NCBI GenBank assembly: GCA_017607445.1
Contig: JAEVHH010000003.1
Coordinates: 4,154,001-4,218,000, forward strand
Source: Histoplasma ohiense
Lineage: Eukaryota > Ascomycota > Eurotiomycetes > Onygenales > Ajellomycetaceae
Direction of reading: 5' to 3'
Length of the DNA stretch: 64,000 nt
Both the position numbers and the translations under genes were made by a program. Position 1 is the first letter of the stretch. The number at the start of each line of letters is the position of its first letter. Below are positions 9,955 through 23,113 of the stretch, piece after piece. Below the pieces are notes generated by a model that was not told where the DNA came from, ran no database searches, and saw only the letters and a list, made by a program, of their open reading frames with translations.

Positions 9955-11675
9955 TCAATCACTCATCCAAGCCGCAACCCTACCTCCCCCAACACGCGCT
10001 GCGAGCCTCAAACCAGTGCTGCCCATAGGGAAATAGCTCACGAGATACCAAACGAGAGCAATGAGTTGGAAAATGCAGGAGATCAGGGTGAGAATCGTGG
10101 AGTGGAGCTGCGCGGTAAAAGTTAGTCTCGGTCAGATGGCTTGTCGTGGATATGGATTTTAGGCTTGTGCGGATAAAGCGGAAACGGTCCATGTCTTCAA
10201 GAGGTGTATAAGTTTGCAACATTGGGAACATGGGGAAAATTGAAGATGGTGTAGGTGAATGGGAGGGGAGCTCAAGGTTGGAATATATGGAATCTGGTGG
10301 CGATGCTTTCATTCTCTCCACGGGACCCCTTTTCTCATGAAATCCGTGAGGAATTACGGGATGTAAGTGGAGTCCGGAGGGTAATACTTGGATGGATGGA
10401 AACGTTTTGTTTTGCAGGACGGAGAATACCGAGGCAAGGATATTAGGACAATGGGGGTGAATTTCTGGTAGAGAGGAGAAATGGATAACATTTGTAAAAT
10501 AAAAACACAGTGAACACTTCCCTAATGGGGAAAGATGAAGGAAAATCCGAAATATGCAGACTGAAAAAGTGGACTTACTCCGATAGCAAAGTAGAGAGTT
10601 AGGCCAATTGACGTGAAATAGGCCCCAGTGAATGGAAGGCGAGGCCCCGATGCTAAATGCTTGACATATGCCATGGGCCCCATGAGAACAGCCCAGGAGA
10701 TGAGAAAGAGAACGGATCCCACAGACCACCTTAAGGAAAAAGAATATATTAGCTATGACATCATGTAAATATGAGATATGCAGAGGTGCAGGCGGATGTG
10801 CAATGAGCTCTAGACGCGGCCAAAGACAACCGGAGCATCTCGGAGGCCGGCACAAATGGAATAGTAGATGACATAGCGGTATGTCAGGGATGACAAGCGT
10901 GGGGCATGGTTTAACAACAAGCCGACGTTGACAATCGCATACAGTTATTCAAGGTTTGAGGCAATGCAGCCTTTTCGTGAACCCATTATTGTGTGTGGGT
11001 GAGTAGAATTCGGCTGCATACGCCATTGCTGAAAGGTTTCAAGGCAGTCTTGAGGGGAAAAAGGGGGTGGGCGTTACGTGAAAGAAAATTAAACTCACAA
11101 AACTGCAAATTTCCTTGCCCTGAACATCAGAGGGAATAATATGAGCCCTATGCAAATACTGAAACACACAAGAGCCCCAACGATACACCCAGCAAATATC
11201 AGCATGCGGTCCCACCGAGTTACTGTGGAGCAAATGGTTGAATAGTTAGCACGTTTCGAACACCACAAATAGGCAGCTGAGAATGATGCATCGACTTTGC
11301 CTTGCTGCGGAGAAAGAAACTCCACGGCAGGACATGCATGTGAGTCTGTGCGGACGCAGGAACTGAGGTGTGTCACTTGTACGTTGGCCATAGAGATGAC
11401 ACGAAATAGACAAGACATCTGCGTCAAAAAGGTGTGTCATGAGACTCACATGAAAACCATGTTTCGTCCTCCTCTCGCCTTGTTGGAGCCGGTAGAGATG
11501 CAGCTGAATCATCTTGTGCAGGAAGCTGAACATAACCCCGATCCGCAAAAGGGTTAAGTGACTGAATGCTCGCGAATACCGACTTTGAGGTTGTTCGATT
11601 GGTAGATGCAGTATCCGGTTGCCCCAGTGTCCATCCCAAGGAATTCATGGAGTCACGAAACGACGCGGACGCCAT
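9955..11675 (-). CDS. SFT2: SFT2-family vesicle transport protein
   Basis: Four-helix membrane protein needed for endosome-to-Golgi vesicle fusion together with the t-SNARE Sed5. Exons 11675-11450, 11222-11099, 10729-10579 and 10107-9955 give 217 residues. The cytosolic N-terminus (MASASFRDSMNSLGW) leads to RWDRMLIFAGCIVGALVCF (first helix, exon 2). Exon 3 encodes the signature WSVGSVLFLISWAVLMGPM and PRLPFTGAYFTSIGLTLYFA; exon 4 supplies STILTLISCIFQLIALVWYLVSYFPMGSTGLR and ends WMSD. Donors are GTGAGT, GTGAGT and GTAAGT. The introns are unusually long for this window, at 227, 369 and 471 nt. Confidence 0.95.
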
Positions 11676-14502
11676 CTTCCGCGATAGCCGTTTCTGTGGT
11701 GGTCAAAGTGTATTTCCTATTTTGTGTCTCCTTGCTTAAACTTCTTATTTCCAGTCCCGTTCAAAATGAAATCCCCGACGTCATTCAACAAAACGGGTAG
11801 ATATCGGCTCGCTTCCTCCCGAGAGATCTGCATACAGATACAGGCCGTAACTGAAGGGTTCAACTTCCCACAAAAGCCAAGATATGTATGTAAGTATCTC
11901 TCGCAGATGATATGCAGCTAAAAAGCATGTGTGGTGTGGGATAGCTGTAGGTCAGATGGTTATTATAATATTCATTGGGCAAGCTATTTTAGAAGTATAG
12001 GATACTTGAAGGAGGGGAGCAGTCGAGATCCCAGAGGCACACCAAGTCATCCTTCCCCTTCTGTAAGACCACGGGTATGATGTAATGTGGGCGGACTTAC
12101 CCCCGTGTCTGCTGGTGTCCCGGTAGGAGTAAGTAAGAGTGTGCACTAGCAAGGAAAGTCGATGGCACAGGGAGCCGACGTAGTGGTGTGGTGGTGGTGG
12201 TGGTGATCAGTAGCTTGAGATGGAGGGTTCGCGATAAAGATGGCAGTGATAAATCTGAAGGGTCCAGTCCGAAAAGGCGAATAGCTAAACCCTCATCAGT
12301 TAGCTTCGGGTCAGCACCAACTAAAGATTTGTATCAGATGATCACTCAAGCTTTAGTTTCGGTTTTGACAGAGGTGGTGTATGATAAACTTGGATGGGAT
12401 GCACAGACCTGTGGAGTCTGCGCAAAGGAAGCTTCCCTAGTGGATGCTGTGGAGAAGAAATGCAAAGGGAACCAGATAGGATTGACACAGGGTCCTCGCT
12501 CGGTTGATGTCTGAAGAACAGAGTCTGTCCTCGTCGCCTGAAGGCCTGCTACAGGGAAAGCAGGAGTGAGGAATGAGGATGAGGTTGGACGGACGGCTCG
12601 GTGGAGAGTGGCTGAGTCACCCTGAGCCTCGGGGTCCCAGCCACAGCCCGCTAAAACCGCCAACTCCAAGCCTAACACCCATCGTGGTGGAGAAAGCACG
12701 GGCAGCCCCGCTACCCCGTAACCAACAGCTGCTAATCAACGACAGGCCGCTCCTCGTTTACCAAAGTCCAGAGATTGGGTGGAGATATTTATTTAGCCCC
12801 CCTTGATCTCATCCCGAGAAGTATTTCCCTCCGCTCCTTGGAGGCAAAAAGCTTGTGCAGAGCTTCTGATTCGTCCCCTGTTGATCGAAAGTTGCTGGTT
12901 CCTCGCCTATCAAGCAACTCGGTACCCATTCAGAGGAGATTTTCCTGCTTTTCTCTAATTGTCTGTTCTCCTTTGATGCCAGAATCCAACTATGAACCTG
13001 CAATACTGTCCCAACCCATGGGCAAGGTTTAGTATTTGGAGAAAACATGCAGTTTTACCGCAAGAATGCTCTACAGTGTCGTTGCCTTCTAATTTGGTGT
13101 TGAATATTTTGAAGAACAGGGCTACTAGTTATTTGACGGATATGACTAGAATCACTGATTAGCTCGCTGACGATAACAAATGTCATTTAACTATGCGAAT
13201 ATAGTCTCACTGCCCCCATTGACGAATGTCAACTGAGACACTGGAGTTGCCTTGAGCGAATCGATGAGTTCACAAAAAGGAAAACGAGAGAACCCTGCCA
13301 CATTGTCCCAGACATGAGTCCGAACTGACACACAGGGCATTGATCGTTGGTAAACGGCCCCGTTATACCAGTCCCTTACATCAAAAACCCAGACAAGGAA
13401 AGAATAGGAGACTTTTTGCGCCCATCCAAATTGCATCCAAGAATTACGCGACTTAGGAATCTTGATTTAACTCTGCGCCATGATTGGAGTATCGGTATGC
13501 CGTTTGTGCCACTGATTGTATGAAAGAATGGGGGACAGTGTGCGACATGAAAAACAAGGATCTTCTCCTCGGACTGCCGCCACACCCCGAGTCTTACGAG
13601 TATTTATTATAATAACGAGCGTGTGCAACTTGCCCAGAAGAAAAGGAGGGCTAGAGGCACCCACGCCAGAGGAAGGTGAGATGACGACACTTTTTTTTTA
13701 AAAAATCAAAAAATCTGAACCGAGAAGCAAGTATCGATTCTTTGGAATTAGCAAAGAAACCATGATTTCGACGTCCTTTAAAGTTGCCGGACGGGAACCC
13801 CGTATGCCTCCCGCAAACGTCCAAGCTTGCCGGCCAACAAAAGCAAGCTCTAGAAATATTCCGGGGTAATCGGTCCTTTTAAATTTATAATTTATTGAAT
13901 AAATAACAAAAGCAATGAACCGATCTCCTTTCTTCATATGATGAAAGCTCCGTTCGACAGAAAGGGTTTTTCAGATTCTTTCTCCGTGGCTGATGCCCAA
14001 GATCGCCAGGAATGAGGGGTTGGTCAATAATGTGAATTCTTGGTCTCCCTCGAAAGTCCCAACTAGATATCCGGATACGAGCCGCCTCCACACCTCGTTC
14101 CGAAGGTACCGCTTCTGGGTAAAGCTATTTTTTGTTGCGGGGCCAGCTGACAAAATACCGTTCCCTCAAGACGCGAATGTGAATGCCCAAGAAACCTTGG
14201 GTGTGGAGGGTACTCTATACGCGCTAGATCCTTGATCGCCTACCTTGCGTGAAGGTGGTTTCTAGAATGCGAGCCAGCCCAGGAATTTATCAGCTCATGA
14301 AATGCGACCCTCACCTCCCAAACTATGCAGTTCCATGTCGCCGATCACTTTAAAGCATACGTTGGGACAGGCTATGCAGAATATCAAATATAAGACGGCA
14401 TCAAAGGATGCAGTTGCGTAGTTCTCCTTCCCTCGTCTCTCCAACTTCCTACATAGTTATATTTAATGCCTACGAATAAAACTTCTTCCAACGACATGTT
14501 TT

Positions 14503-14516
14503 GTACTGTACAGTAC
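14503..14516. repeat. Perfect 14-base palindrome GTACTGTACAGTAC
   Basis: The sequence equals its own reverse complement. It shares the TACTGTAC core with the sites at 1121, 4201, 50683 and 51258, and lies in the long region upstream of the bHLH gene. Confidence 0.55.
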
Positions 14517-14675
14517 TAGTACGCTTATCGTACTCCCTTTCGCACACTCGGCATGGCAGAAGGAGATGATCAGAATCAAGACTCCCGTTTAGTCGCCGAA
14601 GCATCTTTCTTTACTTTTCACTCTCCGCATATTCATCACTGACACACCGGGCCCCAGTGCCCACTCCATGATCCA

Positions 14676-14725
14676 CACCACACACACACACTCACACACA
14701 CACACACTCACTCACTCACTCACAT
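14676..14725. repeat. CA / CACT microsatellite
   Basis: About 50 bases of (CA)n grading into (CACT)n within the gene-free region. A simple repeat with no other feature. Confidence 0.8.
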
Positions 14726-17700
14726 AACTCCTCCCCCTTCCCCCACCCCCTTTTATGTTCACTTTCACAAGCCAAAATGCCATTTCTCTTCCGGAGTCGC
14801 GTTTGCCTTTTTGTCTCCGCACCCAACCTAGTTGTGTGAATGAAAGGGAGGGGTTGAACTATTTCCAGAAAAATACTATCTTCTGATTATACTTTGCCTC
14901 CAAAGTTACTCCCTACACCCCTCCCTCATCTATATCAAGAGATACGGAAGGAGTCACATTGCCCAGGCAAAGACGCGACAGCTGACGACGACGACGATAG
15001 TGGTGGTGGTGATGCCTCGCTTTTTTTTTTTTTTTTGCTGCCTGCCTGTCTGCCTGTCTGCCTGTCTTTTCTCGTCCATGGGGCTTGATTCTTGTTTTGC
15101 TTTCTCTGTAGCACCTCCGCTGGTTATCCCTACTTTATATTCTGGACGCTCCTTTTAATAATAGTAATATTTGTTATTGTTATTGTGGTTGTTGTTGTTG
15201 TTCTCTGGGAACCCCATCCCCCCATTCTGCCTCATTCTTCCTTCAGCGTAGCCCCAACATGATTACGGTAGCAGGACGCCGTTAGGTAGGCAAACAGCAA
15301 AACCTGATTTTCTCTCTCCAGGGCTATTATAAGCTGGGTTAGTTCCTCACGGTGAGGGTGTGGGTGCGCGTGTCGGGAAGCGTAATCTCTTGCTCTGTGA
15401 ATCTATATAAACTAGCACACACGCTTCAACGTGCCGAATTAGCCCTACAAGACCATTTTGTCCCCCAAACCAATGTATCTATACAATTTGTATGACGTTT
15501 GGGAAAAAATAAAATAAAAATAAAAATACAAAAGCAAGCTAGTTCCAGAAATGCAAAACCTCGTGGATATGGATATTAAATGATCGACGCCCTGCATGAC
15601 CAGCGCCGTCATTCGCAAATGAGAGCTGCAGCACACTGGCGCGCCCCGCTGGGTCATAAATTTGTTTTAACCATCCAACCCCCCTCGCCCAGCTCCCAGC
15701 TCCTTCCCCCTCGTTCGCTGCTGCATTTCATTTGCTTTTCCATCTCGTTCCCTGCCGGAATCCGTGCATGATATTCGATCTCGCCGGCCCTTATCGCTAC
15801 GCTTGCGCGCAGGAGAAAGGACAAAGACTGCAAAATCCCGTTTCTCTGATTCGGCAAATACCTATATACTGCCCGCCTGGGCCCTCTTATCTGGTTCTTT
15901 TTTTCCCTGACTATTATTAACATTATTTGCTCTGCACAGCAGTTAGATGGTTTTCCCTTTGGATGTTCTTCTCTACTGCATCCTAGCCATCGAACCATCC
16001 AAAGGATCCTGCTTCAGTACGCACATACATACAGAAACCTCAAACGGCTCTTCCAACCACCAACAACATCGCGTTTTTGTCATTACTATTAGCGATTGCG
16101 CGATACAGCTCGCTTTCTTCCGTGGCGTCAAAATAGACACGAGGTAGCTGGGTGTACCTTTTTTATCCTCACGCTCTCAACCTGCTCCACAGTGCAAAGG
16201 TGAACATTGAGTTCCTTTGTCTGTGATATTGCCGCCGTTTTTGCATCATATCGCATCGCACGGAGCAAACAACCAAGCCAGCGGCACTGTTTTATGTGAT
16301 ACCGTACACCCTGGCGAAGTAACGCAAAACCCCGCAGTTTTTGATCTCTGCATATTTTAGCTCCCTGCATCGGCGGCTAGCTATCTAGATTTAATCGAGT
16401 CAGTGAGTAATGCTCTTTTTTTTTTTAATTGGAAAAAACACGTACACATTGGTACCCTATATATATATATTTTTTTTTCTTTTTTAAATAAATACCTGAT
16501 ATCCCACATCATCTTCATTGTCAGTCGAATCCCCTTTTTCATATATATTCATTTATTTCCCTTGTCTTCTCTTCATCCTAGTCCTGATCCCCTCATCCAT
16601 ATGAAGCCATGTTTTGCCCCGCGCCAGATCTATTTCTCCAGGTTCTTGATGTCTCCGCTCGAGGCTTGGGCCGCTGTTTTTACAGGACCGGCTCCATTCC
16701 TCGCTTCGTTGATTTTCTTTAGCGGCAGCCACACACAACAACCAACAGAAGATCTTGGCAATAAGGAAGGGCAAAGAGGCAAAAGCCTGAATTGTTAAAT
16801 TTGGAAGCTGTTCTGCCCAGCCGGGGGCCATTCTCGGCCTCCTCACCCCTCTTTGATTTTTGATCACTATTCTCTGGCCAAATCCGACAGAGAAAGAGAG
16901 GCAGGCTGTATGGCTAGCCAAGTGCATGATTGGCGATTGATGCAATGAATCATTGACTCCGATATCCGTTGTCGTTGTTGGCGGGGGAAAAGGATGCCTT
17001 GGGCTAGAAATACACGTCCCAAGCGGGCGGGCGGGCGTATGGTACCGTACCGTACCCTGGTTTCCAATGATCGCCTCCTGCCAACGCGTATCTGTCGTAT
17101 TTTTGGGTTTTTTTGTTTTATCTTCCGCATCCTGCCACAGTGCTTCCTCCCACTATCTGTCTGCCCCGTCGAGCACCTCATCTCTTGTCTCATCGCACCC
17201 GCAATTGTATATAGTCATCAACGCTGCACTCACCTATCGCTGCTGGCTACTCTCTCCTCTCTACTACTATCCACACAGCTTTTCACGTTCATCCCCGCCT
17301 ATATTGTTTCGTTTACCACTGTTTACCCTCTTACCGCCTCTCTTCCCATTCCACAAGCTTCCAGTGAATGCTCCCACCCCATGTCATGCATCCTTGATCA
17401 GCCATGACAACTACCTACCAACCACACAGATACACCTGACTTTTACGTAGCCTGCCGTTATCTCGACCTTCCACTTACTCCTTACTATTTGCAGTTCCAG
17501 CGATTGCGCCACGTTCTGACTACCGCTTTCCTCGCTGTTCCTAGACTGTTTCAGCATCTACCTTCGACAGCCCCGTTCCTGTCCACCACCTCGAGCTCTC
17601 CTGCACGCATCCGCTAATAGGAAGAGGGGAACATATTGTTAAAACCCCTCTCTAGTGAGCTCTCTCGAATCGTTTGCATATTATCCTTACGTTGTTGAGT

Positions 17701-18052
17701 GCCGTGACGAGGGGATAGTTAGTTACCTAACGGTATGTAACTGGCATATCATGAATGTGAACCCGTGTGTGGACTAGAAGAAATGTGGAAAACCAGCCCC
17801 ATCTATATCAACGCTATCCTTTCAACATGCTACCTGATGGTATATGTTATTTTTGACATGGAAACTGATGAATTAATGTAGCACCAGTGCCACCGTACCG
17901 CTTGATCTGGCAACTCTGCGACACTCGGAGGGATATCGTTCATAGTCCCCTTTTACTGGCTCGCTTTTACTTTTCCGTTTGCTGGTCTCGAAAACCAGCA
18001 TCCACAGTGTTAGATTTCACCACGAGATTCTCCCTACATATCTGCAACAGTC

Positions 18053-19672
18053 ATGGCTGAAACCACATTTATTAAAAACGAACCCGAAGAGCAGAGCAGT
18101 AATCCACATCAATTTGTGATGTCAGGCTCAGCATTTGGGATGCCTAGTCCGTCATTCGGATCTAATTTCGGGCACTCCGTCGCCAACGACGGTATTGACC
18201 CATCGGAACTCACAATGCAAAATGGAACTTTCATGTCATATCCGTTCGGCTCCCAGCAAAACTTATCATCCAGTTTCAATCTCGGGAACTCCAGCATTGA
18301 TACAGCGGAGCTGTTGGATCTGGAACTCAATGGACAAAATGGTGTTGGACGGGATAACAGCATAAGCTTTGTTCAGGATCAACAGCGTCAACCTACGGGT
18401 ATCTCCATGAGCCATCAAGGCCAAATGACGCATGTCTACTCCAGTACCCCCGATGGAGCGCCTATTCAAAGCCCCTTTATCCGCAACAACTTCAACTATG
18501 AGCAGTTCCGTGTAAACCAAGGACAACAGGCCCATTCGCCCCACGTGAAAATGAATACTCCTTTTGACCAACATTATGCCAACGGGCTGCCAGGTTTCCA
18601 TGGCGTTGATCGCAACTCTACCGATGCCCGGAGCCCAATGACTCCAAAGACCCCTGCAATTGCAGGACTTAATATTGGGACGCCCGATTCGGGTAGTTTC
18701 TCCTCACAACCAATGCGCGCTGTGAGTTTACACAATCGCCATCAGAAAACTCTGTCAAGTCAATGGGATGGCACCCCCGGTAGTGCACAGTCATTGATCG
18801 ATTCTCCAATTTCATCCCCCGGGCATCCCTCTCATCATATGGGAATCTCTGAAATATTGAAATCCGGAAAGCATGCTTCGTTGCCCACCAAGGTGGACTC
18901 AGTGCATGGACATCATCACTCCACGAGCGCACAGAGCTTGGAATCACAAGAAGCCAAGAGACGACGTCGACGTGCGTCGCATAATATGGTGGAACGCCGG
19001 AGACGTGACAACATCAACGAACGAATTCAGGACCTTTCTCACCTCGTCCCCCACCATCGTTTGGAAGATGACAGGATTCGGAAGCAGCTTGCCAATAACT
19101 CAGCTCTCGCTAATTCTGGTGGATCTGGTTTGAGCCCTACAAACGCTGCCACATCGTTGCTTGCCGGAGGAAGCGGACGCCGAGCCACAGCTGGGAACAT
19201 CACCATGGGTTTACCGATTGAAGAAAAGGAGAAGGGCCCCAACAAGGGTGATATTTTAAACGGAGCTGTGGGTTGGATGAGGGATTTGATGTGGGTTATG
19301 CATGTCAAGCTTCAACAGGAAGATGAGCTCGCGGAGCTGATTACCTCTCTTGGTGGGACTTGGCCATTTGAGCAAACCGAAGAGGAGAAACGCATGCGTA
19401 CTGAACTTATTGATGCCATGGAAAAGAATGATCCAAACACGTTCTCTTATAGTCGAGCACCAGGAAGTGGCCTCCGCGTTCCCAAACATACGAACATTGC
19501 AGGAGAATCTTTACAACCTGATACCTTAAGCCCGCAGAGCCTTAGCCCAGCCTTTCACAGCGGCGGGAGCGGGACCAACAGTGATGGAACTCAGCCACAA
19601 TACTGGAATACCTCTGGACATGCCGGGATGAGTTTTAAAGAGGAAGACGAATACTCTATGGAGATGAATTAA
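18053..19672 (+). CDS. bHLH transcription factor with expanded loop (RTG3/MiT-like basic region)
   Basis: Nuclear DNA-binding regulator, single exon, 539 residues. The first 290 residues are low-complexity, rich in Ser, Gln, Pro and Asn, with SP/TP sites. The basic region and helix 1 lie at about residues 302-330 (SHNMVERRRRDNINERIQDL), with the His-Glu-Arg pattern that reads E-box half-sites. An Arg occupies the position where SREBP-type factors have Tyr, so this is not an SREBP. Helix 2 (KGDILNGAVGWMRDLMWVM) starts only after a linker of about 63 residues, far beyond the usual 6-12. The C-terminus is hydrophilic and ends in an acidic KEEDEYSMEMN tail. Resemblance is to RTG3- and MiT-like factors; target genes are unknown. 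The very long upstream region suggests elaborate control. Confidence 0.9.
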   Translation: MAETTFIKNEPEEQSSNPHQFVMSGSAFGMPSPSFGSNFGHSVANDGIDPSELTMQNGTFMSYPFGSQQNLSSSFNLGNSSIDTAELLDLELNGQNGVGRDNSISFVQDQQRQPTGISMSHQGQMTHVYSSTPDGAPIQSPFIRNNFNYEQFRVNQGQQAHSPHVKMNTPFDQHYANGLPGFHGVDRNSTDARSPMTPKTPAIAGLNIGTPDSGSFSSQPMRAVSLHNRHQKTLSSQWDGTPGSAQSLIDSPISSPGHPSHHMGISEILKSGKHASLPTKVDSVHGHHHSTSAQSLESQEAKRRRRRASHNMVERRRRDNINERIQDLSHLVPHHRLEDDRIRKQLANNSALANSGGSGLSPTNAATSLLAGGSGRRATAGNITMGLPIEEKEKGPNKGDILNGAVGWMRDLMWVMHVKLQQEDELAELITSLGGTWPFEQTEEEKRMRTELIDAMEKNDPNTFSYSRAPGSGLRVPKHTNIAGESLQPDTLSPQSLSPAFHSGGSGTNSDGTQPQYWNTSGHAGMSFKEEDEYSMEMN

Positions 19673-22600
19673 GATCTGGTCGCATCTTTGGTATTTCCTC
19701 TTCTCTATTATTCACGATCTGGATCGGTTCAAGGTTGCATGGCTGGCGTTGATCCGTGAGGTGGCAGCGGGTCTTTTGTTTCTTCTTTAACGGACTGGAC
19801 TTCACAGCATCAGACTCGATTCTCCTTCTTAATCTCTCTTACATTACGATTCGACTCATCAGTGTTTTCGTTATTGATTTTTTCCCTTACATTTTACGTT
19901 GATCTCTTACGCACGTTTGCTTATTCATTTTTATTTCGCCTGCTCCAATTTAACCCTAATGCCTCCTTATTATGTCTTTATTCAGTACTGGGAGGAGAAG
20001 ACGTTGATTTCTCGTTGATCCCATTCTCATTCTCCTGGTTATGTTTCACCCTTCATTTCCCTTACGCTCTCGCCATCCGTCCCTTTTATTTGTTATTCTC
20101 CACCGCGAAACCACGTAGTCTATCATTCTTACTTTTATCCTTCTTGACTGCGTTCTTGCCAATTTTTCTTTCTTTTTCACGTTTACATGTTTAGTGTTCA
20201 ATGATGGGATTTGATAATCGACATGGATATACCCTACCTTCCTTTGCCCTTTTGCCCTGGTTGATGCACTTGCAACATCTTGTCACATTTACGCATCTAG
20301 TTTCTCTTATTTTCGTATTTTAACCTTGCATATTTCTTTGATAATATATCTCTTTATATATCCTTCTGCGAGCATTCTTTCTACCTATGTCCTATTCTGT
20401 AGGAGGATGATCTCTGTCCATCTGTGAATCAGCTTCCAGTATTATTTCTTGTTTTCCCTTGTCTTTTTCCTAAGAGTAGTGGAGCTACGGTTGTTTGTTT
20501 TCTTGGGGCTGGTTGGTACTGAGTTCATAGTTTCTTTCCCTCCCTTTTTTTGAGGGGGTGGGTTTGTGTGTCACTTTCAGTTTTTGCTATGTCTGTTCGG
20601 TTTATTTTATTTCGATTCGCTTTTCAACATATATTTTACCTTCATCATTCCTTTTCGAACATGTCTCAGTGTCTTCCTACAGCGTTTTTCATCTTCCCCA
20701 TTTGACATATATAATTTTTCATACATAATCACAGCATTTAATATATCTTAAGCCCTTTCTCTCCTTAGATATTTGCAACATTTTCTACCCTCTTCTATCT
20801 GTAAAACTTATCAGATGCGGCAGGGAAAATATAATCTAGATACATCATGATTTCGGCTTCAGTCAAAGCCTAACTAAGTTAAGATCGGCTTTCTTCCATG
20901 ATGCAATTCTTTTTAGCCTATGGTATGCCCTTGTCATCCCTCATCTGCGACCTGATACCCGAGCTGACCGAGCCGCATCCTCACAGCTCTTCCGCCACGC
21001 CTTGCCTGTTCCATGCCATCATACAGCACTGGGAGATATGGTACGTGTGGGTGTTACGACTCCGTTACAATACTTTGCCGTATGGGACGGTTTAATGAGT
21101 TTCGTATTGATTTTTCTTTATCTCTATATTTTCCTTTCCTTTCCTTTCCTTTCCTTTTCTTTTCCATCCTACATACATAACCGCTTCTAAGAGATTTCAA
21201 CATGACTCATGCATCATACGGATCTAAGTGGCACCATGTAATAATAATAAAGAGAAGAAAGGTAAGCTATAAGCTCAAATGTATGTATGTATATATCAAG
21301 GAGAATTGGAGATATATGTCTGCATTGAATTGGAAACGATCTATCGAATCTATCTACGGCGTATGTATGAAACCAGCTAGAGAACAAGAGAGCATGTCCA
21401 CATGGATATCAAATGGTTATACACACCATATCAGCAAAAAGTTAATTTTCAATTCGACATGTGATGCTGATATGATGAGCCAAGCGGAGAGGAGAGGTAG
21501 TGATGTGACGGATCAAATCCAAGCTCTGTCAGCATTTAAGTTGGTTAACTATCTTCGATTCTTTGAAGTAAGCAGGATGAGCGGTGAAGGCAAGAATTGG
21601 TCAAATCTTTACCTTGAAAGTTGAAACCCGTTGAGTTTTTTAAAATCTTGGTTTTTCTAGGAACCGTCTTGTGCTTATTCTTTGCTTCCAGGTCGGTAAG
21701 CGATATAGTTGTTTCCCCGTCTTCCAGAATCCTTCACATGAAGTTTAAATTTCAGAATCGTCCATTGGACGCCTGAACGGCCGGTTTTTATATGATATGC
21801 CGTGTTTCCTAGCTTTTGATTTTGACTGCATGGGTGCTTTGGTCTTCCCGGATTATTCCCAGTTGATCCCGGTGAAGATGCAGGGGGTTGAGCAGAGAAG
21901 ACGGAGGGGATGGAGGGGCGATGTTTGGGCTGTTGCAGTGCAGTGCAGTGCATTTGCTCTGGCATTGCGCCCGTGTTGTTTCTGTGCGTTTCTTAAGGCT
22001 GTGTCTACGCGCGACATGTACTCTTGATTGAATAAGCATGCTTTGTTTTTGTTCGAGAATCTAGTTTACTGTGTATGAGGACGGACGGGATAGTGATAGC
22101 ACTGGTGGTGATGGACGCAGGGATGATTGAAGTTGATTATCGTCTTGCATGGAATCATGGTCGGTTTGTTGGGTATAGAGTGGGGCTGCTGGGTTTGAAG
22201 GGAGAGGGGCGCTTTGGAGGGCACGATGACGAAATTATGCAGAACTACGGAGTATATGTGGGGAGAAAAAAAAAAAATCCCATTTCAGGCGCAAGCTTTT
22301 TTTTTTTTTTTAAGTCTGTGTGTGGTTTAGCTTGCTCTTTTGCTCTTGAGGTTCTGCTTTTGCGATCTATATATATGTAACGATATATCTCTTCTTGGGA
22401 CTGAATGTTAACACACGCAGACAAATCAAAATGAAAATAACTCTTAAGGAAATCTAAAATGGAAATAAATCTGTCCATGAATGAACGTGCAGGAAAAGAG
22501 CTTGAATGAGGAATGACCAGACACACTTTCTCTCATGAGCAACCCGATCCTGGTACCTATCGTAGAGCACGCCAAAATTGTCAGACTGGGCTATTTTTCA

Positions 22601-23113
22601 AGTCCAAAGCCAATAACGATATTTTCTTTGAGAAGGCCAGTTAAGCAAAATATGACGATCAGTTATGCCAACATGAAGTAAGCTGACCCAGTTGACAAAA
22701 CGACAGAGTGGAAGAAGAGGAAGAAGAAGGGGAGAATGAAGGATGTGGAGACGAAGTGAAAAATCTATATGAGGAATGTTTGAAGCAGGAACAATATCAC
22801 GATGTAAGAATTGAATGATATATTGAGAGATATGGATATGTTTTCTTGTTGTAGCGGTGTTTCGGGAAAGTCGGGTGTGATTGAGGGGAAACCAAGGAAG
22901 CTCAACGGCAGCAGCGGCTGCATAGATATGGAAGCCCTGACTTTGTCCAAGGTGTGTTTTTAGGCCAAACCCCGCCAACCGCTCCTCTTCTATATTGTCT
23001 TAAAACACGAACTCGCTAGGATGGCGTCTGTCCCAGTAAAATTCCAAAACATTTGCGAATTCGGTTGTCACGGTAAGGGAGAAAGAGGGTCAAATGAGAG
23101 ATACAACTCATAT
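19673..23113. other. 3.4 kb gene-poor region, T-rich 3' flank
   Basis: Mostly T-rich sequence downstream of the bHLH gene, including a (TTCCT)n tract at 21131-21161. The largest open frame (about 140 codons, 21202-21624) has no recognisable domain and ordinary spacer composition. I see no supported gene. Some of the stretch is probably the 3' UTR of the bHLH transcript. Confidence 0.5.
21131..21161 (+). repeat. TTCCT microsatellite
   Basis: Imperfect pentanucleotide repeat of about 30 bases in the spacer. Confidence 0.75.

Larger units (their letters stand above)
11676..18052. other. 6.4 kb gene-free region upstream of the bHLH gene
   Basis: No protein-coding gene is supported; open frames are below about 170 codons, without recognisable domains. 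The stretch becomes strongly pyrimidine-rich on the + strand from about 14.7 kb to the bHLH start, and carries simple repeats: (TGG)n near 12184-12206, (CA)n/(CACT)n at 14676-14725, CTGC/CTGT at 15039-15066, (TTG)n near 15189-15201 and GTACC repeats near 17039-17056. A possible leader intron could run from the GTATGT at 17733 to the CAG at about 18049, just before the start codon. The likeliest reading is a long promoter plus a long 5' leader for the transcription factor. Confidence 0.5.

Noticed and set aside
12188..12514. 108-codon frame in the long region upstream of the bHLH gene
   Set aside because: Starts in a (TGG)n repeat and shows no recognisable sequence; better explained as chance.
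16953..17450. Open frames of up to 165 codons rich in Ser, Pro, Leu
   Set aside because: Pyrimidine-strand composition gives long stop-poor frames; two overlapping frames are equally open, so neither is supported.
21202..21624. 140-codon frame downstream of the bHLH gene
   Set aside because: No motif, ordinary spacer composition, isolated between T-rich tracts.
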